A stretch of DNA of 64,000 nucleotides, taken from an uncultured Clostridia bacterium. Its GTDB lineage: Bacteria; Bacillota; Clostridia; Christensenellales; Borkfalkiaceae. Shown here piece after piece: positions 24,571-33,162 of the stretch. Numbering within the stretch: position 1 is the first letter of the stretch; each line of letters opens with the position of its first letter. The notes beneath the pieces are model-generated. The model did not search any database. It had not been told where the DNA came from and saw nothing but the letters and a program-made list of their open reading frames with translations. A program made the translations under genes and the position numbers. Location of the stretch: NCBI GenBank assembly GCA_944354535.1, contig CALVPY010000007.1:1-64000 (forward strand), read 5' to 3'.

Positions 24571-24611
24571 TTGACTTTTCTCGTAAAAATGGCTATAATT
24601 TACGAGAAAAG
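24571..24611 (+). promoter_or_regulatory. Fic gene promoter with 13-bp inverted-repeat operator
   Basis: TTGACT (24571-24576) and TATAAT (24594-24599) are 17 bp apart. CTTTTCTCGTAAA (24575-24587) and TTTACGAGAAAAG (24599-24611) are perfect inverted repeats of 13 bp that start inside the -35 box and end past the -10 box. A dimeric repressor bound here would block RNA polymerase; the Fic protein itself, which has a C-terminal winged-helix-like region, is a candidate. Confidence 0.85.
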
Positions 24612-24632
24612 TACTTTTGTTGGGAGAAAGAA

Positions 24633-25679
24633 ATGCGTGCATTCGACTATGTTGCCTTAAAAGATCAGAAATGGGATTCGGAGATCGTCGCCTATATCGC
24701 CGCCATTCATGAGGCAAGGGGCAAGCAGGAGCTCTATCTGAAACACGCGCCGCAGGAGCTTGAAAAACTTGTCGAGATCGCCAAAGTACAGAGTGCGGAA
24801 ACGTCCAATGCCATCGAAGGGATCCGCACGACGAATACACGGCTGAAGCAGATCGTATTGGAACGGACCGCGCCGAAAAACCGCGACGAGGAGGAGATCG
24901 CCGGTTATCGGGATGCCCTGCGCGTTATACATGAAAATTATGAATACATTGCTGTTACGCCCAACTACATTCTGCAGCTCCATAGGATCTTGTACGGACA
25001 TTCGGCGAAGTCCATCGGCGGAAAATTCAAAAACGTCCAGAACTACATCAACGCGACGGACGCAGACGGGAAGACTTACACCTTATTCACTCCGCTTGCG
25101 CCGTACGAGACGCCGCTTGCAATGGAGGAGATCTGCAGGCAATTTCACCTTGCGCTCGGGGCAGGGGAAGTCGATCCGCTCATTCTCATCCCCGTATTCA
25201 TTCATGATTTTTTGTGCATCCACCCCTTTTCAGACGGCAACGGGCGCATGAGCCGATTGCTGACGACGCTCTTACTGTATCAAAACGGGTATATGGTCGG
25301 GAAATACATTTCTTTGGAGGCGAAGATCGCGAACAACAAAGATCTGTATTACGACGCCCTGGCGGCAGCGCAGCATGGCTGGCGGGAAGGGCAGGAGGAT
25401 GCCGTGCCGTTTATCAAATACCTTTTGAGCACGATCATCGCGGCATATCGTGATTTTGAAGAGCGGATGGAGCTCGTCTCCGACAGGCTGCCCGCGCTGG
25501 AAACGGTGCGCAAAGCGGTGCAGACGAGGCTCGGGAAATTTACGAAAGCGGAGATCTGCGGGCTGTGCCCGTCGTTGAGCGCAAGCTCTGTGGAGGCCTC
25601 TCTTCGCAAACTCGCGGCAAACGGGGAGCTCGTAAAACAGGGCGCAGGCAGAAGCACGGTGTATGTGCGGATCAAATAA
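24633..25679 (+). CDS. Fic-family protein (AMP-transferase) with N-terminal inhibitory motif
   Basis: This 348-residue protein has the Fic catalytic motif HPFSDGNGR at residues 197-205; the histidine deprotonates the target hydroxyl and the loop holds ATP. The inhibitory motif S-x3-E-G (Ser58, Glu62, Gly63) lies in the N-terminal Fic_N domain, so this is a class II, self-inhibited enzyme that transfers AMP to protein. The last about 70 residues look like a winged helix (AEICGLCPSLSASSVEASLRKLA), giving it DNA-binding ability. The GGGAGAAAG ribosome site precedes the ATG. It is the last gene of the island before the maltodextrin operon. Confidence 0.9.
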   Translation: MRAFDYVALKDQKWDSEIVAYIAAIHEARGKQELYLKHAPQELEKLVEIAKVQSAETSNAIEGIRTTNTRLKQIVLERTAPKNRDEEEIAGYRDALRVIHENYEYIAVTPNYILQLHRILYGHSAKSIGGKFKNVQNYINATDADGKTYTLFTPLAPYETPLAMEEICRQFHLALGAGEVDPLILIPVFIHDFLCIHPFSDGNGRMSRLLTTLLLYQNGYMVGKYISLEAKIANNKDLYYDALAAAQHGWREGQEDAVPFIKYLLSTIIAAYRDFEERMELVSDRLPALETVRKAVQTRLGKFTKAEICGLCPSLSASSVEASLRKLAANGELVKQGAGRSTVYVRIK

Positions 25680-25684
25680 ATTGA

Positions 25685-25716
25685 TGCGGCGCGGCGGAAA
25701 TTTCCGCCGCGCCGCA
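25685..25716. terminator. 32-bp palindrome after the Fic gene
   Basis: The segment is a perfect palindrome with arms TGCGGCGCGGCGGAAA and its complement, six bases past the Fic stop codon. The following ACTGTTCTTG is only weakly T-rich. It can terminate transcription on either strand. Confidence 0.7.
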
Positions 25717-25805
25717 ACTGTTCTTGTGAGGGAGCCGCCAAAGCGCGCCTGTCATATGAAATTTGCACGGGGCGGGGCGAAGGGGGGATAGCCCGAGCGC
25801 GCCCC

Positions 25806-25888
25806 CGCCGTGTGCGGAGCGAACGGGGGAGGGAACGCCCCGCCGTGTGCGGATCGAACGGGGGAGGGAACGCCCCGCCGCGTGCGGA
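25806..25888. repeat. 35-bp tandem repeat, 2.4 copies, at the island boundary
   Basis: Units at 25806-25840 and 25841-25875 differ at one or two bases, and a third partial unit reaches 25888. The unit contains TGTGCGGA and AACGGGGGAGGGAACG. The same unit end occurs at window positions 1-22 next to the truncated permease copy, so the duplication that made the two permease copies reached beyond the coding region. Confidence 0.85.
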
Positions 25889-25896
25889 GGGAAAAC

Positions 25897-26739
25897 TTAC
25901 TCTTTGACGGCGCCAGCGGAGCCGCCCTCGATGAGGTACTTGGAGAGCGCCACATACAGCGCGATGATGGGCACCGCCACGAACATGGAGCCCGCCGCGA
26001 AGACGGAAAATTCGCTGTCGTCGAGCGAATTGAGCCCGACGGCGACCGTCCAGGAGGACTTATCGACGAGCAGCATGCTCGGGAGCATGAAGTCCGCCCA
26101 CGGCCACACGAAGGCGGTGAGCGCCGTGTAGACGATCATCGGCTTGGAAAGGGGTAGCGTGATGGAGACAAAGACGCGGAAATCGCTCGCGCCGTCCAGC
26201 GTGGCGGCGTCGTAGATGGTGCCGGGGATGGTATCGAAGAAGCCTTTCTGCACCAGAAATCCCATCGCCGAGCCGCTGCTGTATAAAAGGACGAGCCCCC
26301 ACAAATTGTTGATGAGGTGCAGCTGCGTCATGATGACGAAGAGCGCCGTCATGTTCATGAAGTTGGGGAAGATGCCCAAGATGAGCGTCGCCTTCATGAG
26401 CGCCTTCCGGCTCTTGAAGCGGTAGCGGGAGATGGTGTAGGCGACCGCGATGACGAGGAAGGTCGAAATGACGCAGCTCACCGCCGCCACGAAGAGGGTG
26501 TTGCCGAACCACCGCGGATAGTCGTACTTGTTGGTTTCGGTGAAGAGGCGGCGGAAGGTATCCAGGCTGTAACGTTCGGGGAAGAAGCCATTGAGCGTCA
26601 GAAGATCTCCTTCCGCGTTGAACGCCGAAAGCACCAGCCAGATGCAGGGGAAGGCGAAGAGAAAGCTCACAAGAAGGACGAGGAGGTAGACGAGCGCCGT
26701 TTTCAAAGCCCGTTCGGGGCGGAATAATGTGCGTTTCAT
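25897..26739 (-). CDS. malG: ABC transporter permease, MalG type
   Basis: This 280-residue inner-membrane protein has six predicted membrane segments and the EAA loop YDAATLDGASDFRVF that docks with the ATPase. It forms the translocation channel with MalF (26736-28064), whose stop overlaps its start by 4 bp. It ends the operon. The neighbouring GH13 enzyme and starch-binding-like lipoprotein argue for maltodextrin as substrate. No ATPase gene is present, so a shared MsmX-type ATPase encoded elsewhere is expected. The C-terminal 225 residues are duplicated at 30-745. Confidence 0.85.
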   Translation of the reverse strand: MKRTLFRPERALKTALVYLLVLLVSFLFAFPCIWLVLSAFNAEGDLLTLNGFFPERYSLDTFRRLFTETNKYDYPRWFGNTLFVAAVSCVISTFLVIAVAYTISRYRFKSRKALMKATLILGIFPNFMNMTALFVIMTQLHLINNLWGLVLLYSSGSAMGFLVQKGFFDTIPGTIYDAATLDGASDFRVFVSITLPLSKPMIVYTALTAFVWPWADFMLPSMLLVDKSSWTVAVGLNSLDDSEFSVFAAGSMFVAVPIIALYVALSKYLIEGGSAGAVKE

Positions 26740-28064
26740 CGGTAGGTGTCCTCCTTTTTATAGGCGGGCGAGGTGACGTACGCGACGAGCGAGAAGAGCG
26801 CCATGAACGCGAACAGGATGAGGCTCAATGCCGAGCCCAGCGAATACAGCCCGTTTTCCACCGTCAGGTTATACATCCAGTTGATGAGAAGATCGGAACT
26901 GTTGGCGTTGAAGTAGCCGGGCGCGTACACCGTCTCGGGCCGCAGGAAGTAGAAGATGGAGAAGTTGTTGAACTGGTTGATGAAGGTGCTGATGATGACG
27001 GGCGTCGTCGCGAACAGCACGAAGGGGAGCGTCAGATAGAGGAACTGCTGGAATGCGTTCGCGCCGTCCAGCCGCGCCGCTTCGTACATATCTTTGCTCG
27101 CGTTGGAGAGGATGCCCGTCGCAAGGAACATGACGGAGGGGACGCCGATCCACGCGCAGCAGAAGAAGCCGAGAAGGCGGAGCGACCATTTGGAGTCGTA
27201 CGAGATGATGGTGAACGTCTCTTTGACCCAGCCGAGCGCTTTGAGCTGCCCCACGATGGGCCCGCTGTCGCAGAACATGAAGCAGAAGCCCGTCAGGGTG
27301 ATGAAGCTCGGGATGGCGTAGGCGAGCATGGGGAAGACGCGCCAGAACCGTTTCCATCTGAGGCACTTCGCGTTGTATAAAAGTGCCAGCCCCAGCCCGC
27401 CGAAGTAGACGAGGAAGGTCGAACCGAACGCCCACAGCACGTTCCAGACGAGGATCTTGCCCATCGTGCCGATGTATTCGCTCATCGTGAAGATGACGCG
27501 GAAGCTCTGAAAGCCCGTCCAGCTCACAAGCTTGGGCGGCACGATCTCGCCGCCGTAGTTAGTGAAGGCGACGAGCGCCGTGAACACGATGGGCATCACG
27601 TTGAAGATGCACACGAAAGCGAGCGGCAGGGCGAGCGTCAGCACATAGAACTTCTGATTGAGGAGCGTTTTGCAGCTCTCGCGGAAATTGCGCACGCGGC
27701 TGCCCCGCCCGATCTCCCGCACGGTGAAGATGACGTCTTTGATATTCGCATGATAGGCGAGCACAAAGAAGGCGATGAGAAAGAGCGTCGTGATGCCCCA
27801 TGCGAGCATGGAGACGGAGTTGTCGCCCTCGATGCCCATGATGGGAACGCCCTCCGTCGTGCCGAGCGTGAAGAGCCCGATGATGTTTTCGACGCCCTGA
27901 AAGACGAGAAAGAGGATAGATCCGATCTCAAAGAGCATCAAAAGCGCGCCTTTTACGAATTGGCGGCAGAAGAGCTGCCCCAGCCCCATGAAGATGCAGC
28001 TCAGCCTGACGCGGTAGTCGGAGTATGGGCTCCCCCGCGCAAAAGATTGGTGTTTTGCCTGCAT
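26736..28064 (-). CDS. malF: ABC transporter permease, MalF type
   Basis: This 442-residue inner-membrane protein has eight or so hydrophobic segments. Its EAA loop is YEAARLDGANAFQQF near residue 335. An N-terminal extension holds two or three extra membrane segments, as in MalF-type subunits. It pairs with MalG, the gene being coupled by an ATGA overlap. It lies 12 bp after the solute-binding protein gene, in one operon. Substrate assignment to maltodextrins comes from context only. Confidence 0.85.
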   Translation of the reverse strand: MQAKHQSFARGSPYSDYRVRLSCIFMGLGQLFCRQFVKGALLMLFEIGSILFLVFQGVENIIGLFTLGTTEGVPIMGIEGDNSVSMLAWGITTLFLIAFFVLAYHANIKDVIFTVREIGRGSRVRNFRESCKTLLNQKFYVLTLALPLAFVCIFNVMPIVFTALVAFTNYGGEIVPPKLVSWTGFQSFRVIFTMSEYIGTMGKILVWNVLWAFGSTFLVYFGGLGLALLYNAKCLRWKRFWRVFPMLAYAIPSFITLTGFCFMFCDSGPIVGQLKALGWVKETFTIISYDSKWSLRLLGFFCCAWIGVPSVMFLATGILSNASKDMYEAARLDGANAFQQFLYLTLPFVLFATTPVIISTFINQFNNFSIFYFLRPETVYAPGYFNANSSDLLINWMYNLTVENGLYSLGSALSLILFAFMALFSLVAYVTSPAYKKEDTYR

Positions 28065-28076
28065 GGTGCGCCTCCT

Positions 28077-29546
28077 TTACGAGATGTCGCCGACCGCCAT
28101 CGCCGAACGGATGTCGGAAACGAGCTTTTCGAGCGCGCCTTTGAGCGCTTCCTTCGTCGTATAGACGGGCGCATCGCGCGTTGTGTTGTCCGTCGCCACG
28201 TCGTTGAAGAGCGACGAGAGGGGATCCCAGATATACTGCGTATCGCGCGTCGAGGGCATCATATAGACGAGCCCTTCGGAGACGCGCTCGCTCAGCACTT
28301 CGGAAACGCCGCCGAGCTCTTCGGCAAGGTCGGTGCGGGCGGGAACGGCGCCCAAGGCCTCGCTGCGCCATTTGAGGTTTTCATATTCCGAGACGAACTT
28401 CACAAAGGCAAGGCTCGCTTTCGGGTACTTCGTGTAGGAACTGATGCCGAAGGCGTTGACGCCGCCCATCGTCGTGGGGGCAAACGTCTCTTCCTCGATG
28501 TTTGTGAGTTCCTTTTGGATGTCGCCGTCCTTGGGAAGGCGCGGGGGCGCCACAACGACGAGGTTTTCCTTCGCGGCAGCCGCGGCTTCTTTTTCGCTCA
28601 TGCCGTCGCGCATATAGGTAGCGGTCAGATTTTCCTGAAAGGTCGTCAGCCAGTCGGGCGTGCCGATGGTGCAAAACGCCGTCCCCGCCGCATTGGTGAG
28701 ATAGGTCGCGACCTGCGTCGTCGCGTTCTGCGAGATGCAGGTGGAGCCTAAAACGCCCGCAAGATCGCGGAACAAGTCGAGGCCGGTTTCCGCGCCGTCT
28801 GCGGCAAGGCCGATGTCGTCGTGCGTTTCGCCGAACACATACGCCCCGTAGGAGAGCAGATACCCCGTATTGAAGTACTGGTCGACGAGCGACATATACA
28901 GGCCGTATTTCGCCCCCGAAGAGCTCTCCTTCACCTGTTTGCTGTACGCATAGAGCTCGTTCATCGTCTCCACCATATCGGGGATGCCGTTTTGGTTGTC
29001 GTCCCATTCCTCCTCCCAATTTGCGGGGAGCAGGTCTTTGCGGTAGGTAAGGACGGTCGATTGCTGCGCCACGGGCATGCCGTAGTAAAGATCGAGCCCG
29101 TACGTTTCGAGCTTATATACGTCCATCACCGTTTGGGGGATCGTATCAATGTCGAGCTGTTCGGTGGGGAGGGGCAGGATATGCCCGCCCTCCGCATAGC
29201 GCATGAGCATATCGTTCGCCTGATACAGAACGTCGGGCCCGTACCCGTCGGGGCCGTTCTGTTCGAGGTCGACGTACTGATCCATGTTGGCGTCCACCGC
29301 CTGCACGTTGTATTCTGCGTACCGTTCGTTGAAGGCGTCCAGAACTTCCTGAAGGTGCCCCGTCTCCACCGCCATCTGATTGTCGAGGACACGGATGACG
29401 GCATTTTGTTCGATGTCGCCTTCAAACTTTGCCATGAGTTCTTCGTAGGTGAACGTGCCGCCGCTCGTGCGTTCCCCGCAGGCGGTAAGCGCTGCGGCGG
29501 AGAGCGCCGCGGCAAGGCACAGTGCAAATACTTTTCCGCGATTCAT
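28077..29546 (-). CDS. Sugar ABC transporter solute-binding lipoprotein (MalE-like)
   Basis: This 489-residue protein has an N-terminal signal with lipobox LTAC ending at Cys23, so it is anchored to the outer face of the membrane. The rest fits family 1 solute-binding proteins, with segments such as YGPDVLYQANDML, QQSTVLTYRKDLLPANW and WDDNQNGIPDMVETMNELY. It captures sugar, probably maltodextrin, and delivers it to the MalF/MalG channel. It is somewhat longer than the usual 400-430 residues. Its start overlaps the GH13 stop by ATGA. Confidence 0.85.
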   Translation of the reverse strand: MNRGKVFALCLAAALSAAALTACGERTSGGTFTYEELMAKFEGDIEQNAVIRVLDNQMAVETGHLQEVLDAFNERYAEYNVQAVDANMDQYVDLEQNGPDGYGPDVLYQANDMLMRYAEGGHILPLPTEQLDIDTIPQTVMDVYKLETYGLDLYYGMPVAQQSTVLTYRKDLLPANWEEEWDDNQNGIPDMVETMNELYAYSKQVKESSSGAKYGLYMSLVDQYFNTGYLLSYGAYVFGETHDDIGLAADGAETGLDLFRDLAGVLGSTCISQNATTQVATYLTNAAGTAFCTIGTPDWLTTFQENLTATYMRDGMSEKEAAAAAKENLVVVAPPRLPKDGDIQKELTNIEEETFAPTTMGGVNAFGISSYTKYPKASLAFVKFVSEYENLKWRSEALGAVPARTDLAEELGGVSEVLSERVSEGLVYMMPSTRDTQYIWDPLSSLFNDVATDNTTRDAPVYTTKEALKGALEKLVSDIRSAMAVGDIS

Positions 29547-31204
29547 ACTGTTTCCTCCCGATCGAGAATGAGATAGGAACGAGCCCCGATGATATGATAG
29601 CAGTTCTGCCCCTCAAACGTCAAGGGCCCCGCCGTCGCATTGACGGCAAGCGTGAGTTTTTCCCGCTCGATGACGACGAGCTCTCCCTGCGCATAGATGC
29701 GCGCCCTTCCGCTGATCCTGGGGCGGAGCGCCGTCAGAGAGCGGACGGTTGAAAAGATCTTCCGATCCCAATGCGTTTCGTCCCAGTCGAAGGTGCGGCG
29801 GGAGTCTGGCTCGTATTCCCCCTCCATGCCGATCTCCGTGCCGTAGCAGATGCAGGGCATCCCCGGGAAGAAGAAGAGGACGGCGAGCGCTAAGATGAGC
29901 GCGTCGCTCTCGCCGCCCGTCAGCGTCAGAAAGCGTTCGGTGTCGTGGCTGTCGAGAAGATCGAGCATCATCTCGTTGACCTGATCGGTGTTGCGCATCA
30001 GAAGTTCGTTGAGCCGCGCCGTAAAACTTTCGGCAGTCCGCGTCTTGTTGGCGAAGAAGTCGATGCACGCCTTGGTGAACGAGTAGTTCATGATGCCGTC
30101 GAACTCATCGCCTCTCAGCCAGGGCGCGGCGTCGTGCCAGCTCTCGCCGATGAGGATGGCGTCCTTGTTCTCTTCTTTTACCGCCTTGCGGAAGCGCCGC
30201 CAGAAATCGTGCGAAACTTCGTCCGCAACGTCCAGCCGCCAGCCGTCGATGTGGCATTCTCTCATCCAATGCAGCGCCACGCCGATGAGGAAGTTCTGCA
30301 CTTCCTTATTGCTCGTGTTCCACTTGGGCATATAGCGGCAGGCGGCAAAGCACTCGTAGTTGCCCTCTTCGGGGTCGGGCTTTTCGCCGCGGATCAGAAA
30401 CCAATCGAAATACTTGGAGCTTCTTCCCTTGTCGATCACGTCTTGAAACTCGGCGCAGTGCATGCTGCAATGGTTGAACACGGCGTCCAGCACGATGCGG
30501 ATGCCCCGTGCGTGCGCCTCTTCAACGAGCGCTTTCAAGTCCTCGTCCGAGCCGAACATCCTGTCGACACGGAAGTAGTCGACGGTGTCGTACTTATGGT
30601 TGCTCGGCGAGGAAAAGACGGGCGTTAGATAGACGGCGTTGACGCCGAGTTCTTCGAGATAGCCGAGCTTTTCGCGGATGCCCCGAAGGTCGCCGCCGTA
30701 AAAGCTCTTGGGGTCGGGGATCTCGCCCCATTTTTTGTTGATGTAGCCCGTATCCTTCTTGGTGTCACCCATGCGGAAGCGGTCGATAAAGATCTGATAA
30801 AAGACCGCGCCGTCGCACCAGCCGACTTTGCGGTGGACGTCCGCTTCGTTGATGTAGGGGTGCTGGAAGAAGTTATAATAGCTCTTTTCGTGGTCGTAAT
30901 CGACGGTGAGCCCCTCTTCGGAATAGTAGTAGGCCTCTTTCCCGCTCTCGAGATAGAACACATAGCCGATGCGTGAGTCGGGCACGCTGAGCTCGGCGGT
31001 GTAGTAGTCAAAGAGCTCGTCCGTATAGCTTTTCTGCATGGAGACGGTCTTTCTCTCTTTCAGCCAGTCGTATTTGACCGCATAGATGAGGGTGACACGG
31101 TCGAGATCGCCTTTTGCCGCCCGCAGGCGGATGCGCAGTTCCTGTTCGCCGTATGCAAAGGAATATTGGGATCCGGGGATATGGCAGATCGCCGTTTTGT
31201 TCAT
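29543..31204 (-). CDS. Cytoplasmic GH13 enzyme (neopullulanase/cyclomaltodextrinase type)
   Basis: This 553-residue protein has an N-terminal beta-sandwich (about 1-110) before the catalytic barrel, typical of the GH13_20 group. Conserved regions are DAVFNH, GWRLDVADE with the nucleophile aspartate, LIGESWHD with the acid/base glutamate, and LLDSHDTER with the third acidic residue. It hydrolyses alpha-glucan links in imported maltodextrins. There is no signal peptide, so it acts in the cytoplasm. The start at 31204 follows GGGAGGAAG; an in-frame ATG at 31246 has no ribosome site. It sits between the surface lipoprotein and the transporter genes, giving a capture-import-degrade operon. Confidence 0.9.
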   Translation of the reverse strand: MNKTAICHIPGSQYSFAYGEQELRIRLRAAKGDLDRVTLIYAVKYDWLKERKTVSMQKSYTDELFDYYTAELSVPDSRIGYVFYLESGKEAYYYSEEGLTVDYDHEKSYYNFFQHPYINEADVHRKVGWCDGAVFYQIFIDRFRMGDTKKDTGYINKKWGEIPDPKSFYGGDLRGIREKLGYLEELGVNAVYLTPVFSSPSNHKYDTVDYFRVDRMFGSDEDLKALVEEAHARGIRIVLDAVFNHCSMHCAEFQDVIDKGRSSKYFDWFLIRGEKPDPEEGNYECFAACRYMPKWNTSNKEVQNFLIGVALHWMRECHIDGWRLDVADEVSHDFWRRFRKAVKEENKDAILIGESWHDAAPWLRGDEFDGIMNYSFTKACIDFFANKTRTAESFTARLNELLMRNTDQVNEMMLDLLDSHDTERFLTLTGGESDALILALAVLFFFPGMPCICYGTEIGMEGEYEPDSRRTFDWDETHWDRKIFSTVRSLTALRPRISGRARIYAQGELVVIEREKLTLAVNATAGPLTFEGQNCYHIIGARSYLILDREETV

Positions 31205-31265
31205 GTCTGCTTCCTCCCTTTTTAGGAGCATCGGGGCGGTATGCACCGCCCCGATACCGCGTTTA

Positions 31266-32984
31266 TTATGCCTTCTCTACCGTCAGTGCGAGCGTGCCGT
31301 CTGCGTCGATCGTGATCACAAATTCGTAATCTCCGGCCTCCAGGCAGACAAAATTATTTGTCCAAACGGCATCCAACCCTTCCGGCAAATCTCCCTTCAC
31401 CGTGCCGGGAACGACTTGCGAGCCGTACATCGCGTTGACCGTCCCGTAGTAGGACTGGCCGAAATCGGCTACGTTATACACCCATTCCGGTATTGCAAAA
31501 TAGAAATAATCTCCGATGTCCAGCGTCAACGTTATTTCATATACCGCCTTCCCGTCTGTGGACGCTTCCTCATTTTTTGTAAGTTTCGCAAGGTCTTCCT
31601 CATCGCCTTTCCCGAAATTGTTTTCAGCGCCGTTCACGTCGGAATTATAATTGTCATACGCAGCTTGCTCCATTTCGATGCCGAGCTGTCCGTTGGCGAT
31701 ATTCGCGTTGCCTTCCGCATCCGTTCCGGTCACCTGCTCGTAGGAGAGCCTGTTCCCCATAACGATCCAATTCCCGCTTTGCAAAATCGCCACGTTGTCT
31801 TCCACTTCGATAGAGCCTTCCAGCATATTCGTTTCTTCGTTGAGCGTTACAGTCAAAGTGAAGGTATAGAATCCTGCAGTTTTCACTTTAATGTTCCCGG
31901 TCGTTCCGTCTTCTCCGGACCCGGTGAAATTTTCATCCAAGCCGTTGAATTCGTCAATATCCTGATAGTAGAACATCGTTCCGCTTTCGGCATTCAAACG
32001 TTTATCCCCGACCGTAAGCACTGCGAACAAGAATTCGTCGTCCGCGTTGAATTTGCCCGTCAGTACAAACGTACCCGTTCCGTCCGGATCGTTATCGCTC
32101 GTCTTTTTCATCGCGTAAGACGACGCGCTCGTCAGTCCCTCTTCTCCATATCCGCCGCCCCAGTTCATATCGCCGAGGATGGAAGTTTCATTCTGCTCCG
32201 AAGATGTTCCGTAAATGTACCAGGAATAGGACGTCCTGTCGATCGTGATTTCTGGAGCATCCCCGTTGCGCACGACCGTGATCTTACCGTAGTCGTTATT
32301 GTAAAAATCCGTCGTAAGCGTCAGCGTATAGTTTCCGCTCGTGCCGACCGTGATATTGACCTGACCGTCGCCGAGCCCCGTGCCGGGCGCGCTCATGTAC
32401 TCGTTCTCTTCGAGATACTGCCCGCCGCGGCTGATAATGGTTCCATCGTCCGTAGATTGCCATACGCCGTTCTCATCCTGTACACAAAGTTGGAATTTAT
32501 CGCCCGAATATAGATCGATCGTGATCGTAAATTCGTTTTTGTCGGCAGATTTTGTGAGAAGGTTCGCGTCGCTTATGCCGCCGTTCCAGCCTATCTCGCG
32601 CAAAGGTCCGCCTGCCGACGATTCTCCGGCTATCGTCCATTGCCGCGTATCTTCCTTGGAGGACGACCACATCGAGTAGACGTTGGTGTCCTTCTCGATG
32701 ACGGTATCAAAGCTCCAGTCATGCGTGAAGTCCGCCGTCGCATACCAGCCTTCAAAGACGAAGCCTTCCTTTTCGTAGCCCTCGTCTTCGGGCGTGAAGG
32801 AAGCGACGGTGCCGCCCTCTTCCACTTCCCGCTCCGCAATGACGCTTTCTCCGTCGAGGAAGGTCACCGTAAAGCGGGGCGTCTCCTCCGTGTCCTTGCA
32901 GGCAGCCAGAACGCCGAAGGCGAGCACGAATGCAAACACCAGCCCCGTGAGAAGGCTCATCGTTTTGCGCAGCTTGTTGGTCAT
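31266..32984 (-). CDS. Surface lipoprotein with InlB-type repeat and SusE/SusF-like modules
   Basis: This 572-residue protein has a signal peptide and lipobox VLAAC ending at Cys29. Residues about 40-105 match an InlB B-repeat-type domain (VTFLDGESVI, then GFVFEGWYAT). After it come several similar beta-sandwich modules (EFTITIDLYSGDKFQLCV, GTFVLTGKFNADDEFLFAV, YEITLTLDIGDYFYFAI) of the kind seen in SusE/SusF starch-binding proteins. First gene of the maltodextrin operon, it is likely to hold starch or glycogen at the cell surface. Such modules are best known from Bacteroidetes; a Gram-positive lipoprotein version is less usual. The AAGGAGG ribosome site fixes the start at 32984. Confidence 0.75.
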   Translation of the reverse strand: MTNKLRKTMSLLTGLVFAFVLAFGVLAACKDTEETPRFTVTFLDGESVIAEREVEEGGTVASFTPEDEGYEKEGFVFEGWYATADFTHDWSFDTVIEKDTNVYSMWSSSKEDTRQWTIAGESSAGGPLREIGWNGGISDANLLTKSADKNEFTITIDLYSGDKFQLCVQDENGVWQSTDDGTIISRGGQYLEENEYMSAPGTGLGDGQVNITVGTSGNYTLTLTTDFYNNDYGKITVVRNGDAPEITIDRTSYSWYIYGTSSEQNETSILGDMNWGGGYGEEGLTSASSYAMKKTSDNDPDGTGTFVLTGKFNADDEFLFAVLTVGDKRLNAESGTMFYYQDIDEFNGLDENFTGSGEDGTTGNIKVKTAGFYTFTLTVTLNEETNMLEGSIEVEDNVAILQSGNWIVMGNRLSYEQVTGTDAEGNANIANGQLGIEMEQAAYDNYNSDVNGAENNFGKGDEEDLAKLTKNEEASTDGKAVYEITLTLDIGDYFYFAIPEWVYNVADFGQSYYGTVNAMYGSQVVPGTVKGDLPEGLDAVWTNNFVCLEAGDYEFVITIDADGTLALTVEKA

Positions 32985-33023
32985 TTGTGTTTTCCTCCTT
33001 ACCATTCGCCCGAAGGCGATTTA

Positions 33024-33068
33024 TTTAATCGGTTAAGTAAATTATAGCACACATTTTCATTCTGTCAA
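33024..33068 (-). promoter_or_regulatory. Maltodextrin operon promoter with LacI-type operator
   Basis: Read on the minus strand, TTGACA (33068-33063) and TATAAT (33046-33041) are 16 bp apart. Just downstream is the palindrome centred on the CG at 33030-33031, TTAATCGGTTAA within 33025-33036, the typical CG-centred LacI-family half-site pattern. A repressor bound there would block transcription of the operon. Confidence 0.8.
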
Positions 33069-33100
33069 TAGTTTCGGGAAAAATAGTTTCGGAAAATTTA

Positions 33101-33156
33101 TTTAAGCGGTTCGATCAAGAAACCCCGTTGACTTTTGCACCCGTTTCGGGTACAAT
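33101..33156 (+). promoter_or_regulatory. lacI-type gene promoter and operators
   Basis: TTGACT (33128-33133) and TACAAT (33151-33156) are 17 bp apart, with ACCCG-TTT-CGGGT (33140-33152) between them. A second CG-centred operator-like site, TTTAAGCGGTTCGA, lies at 33101-33114. The -10 box ends six bases before the ATG at 33163, so the message is probably leaderless. Confidence 0.75.
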
Positions 33157-33162
33157 AGCCGT

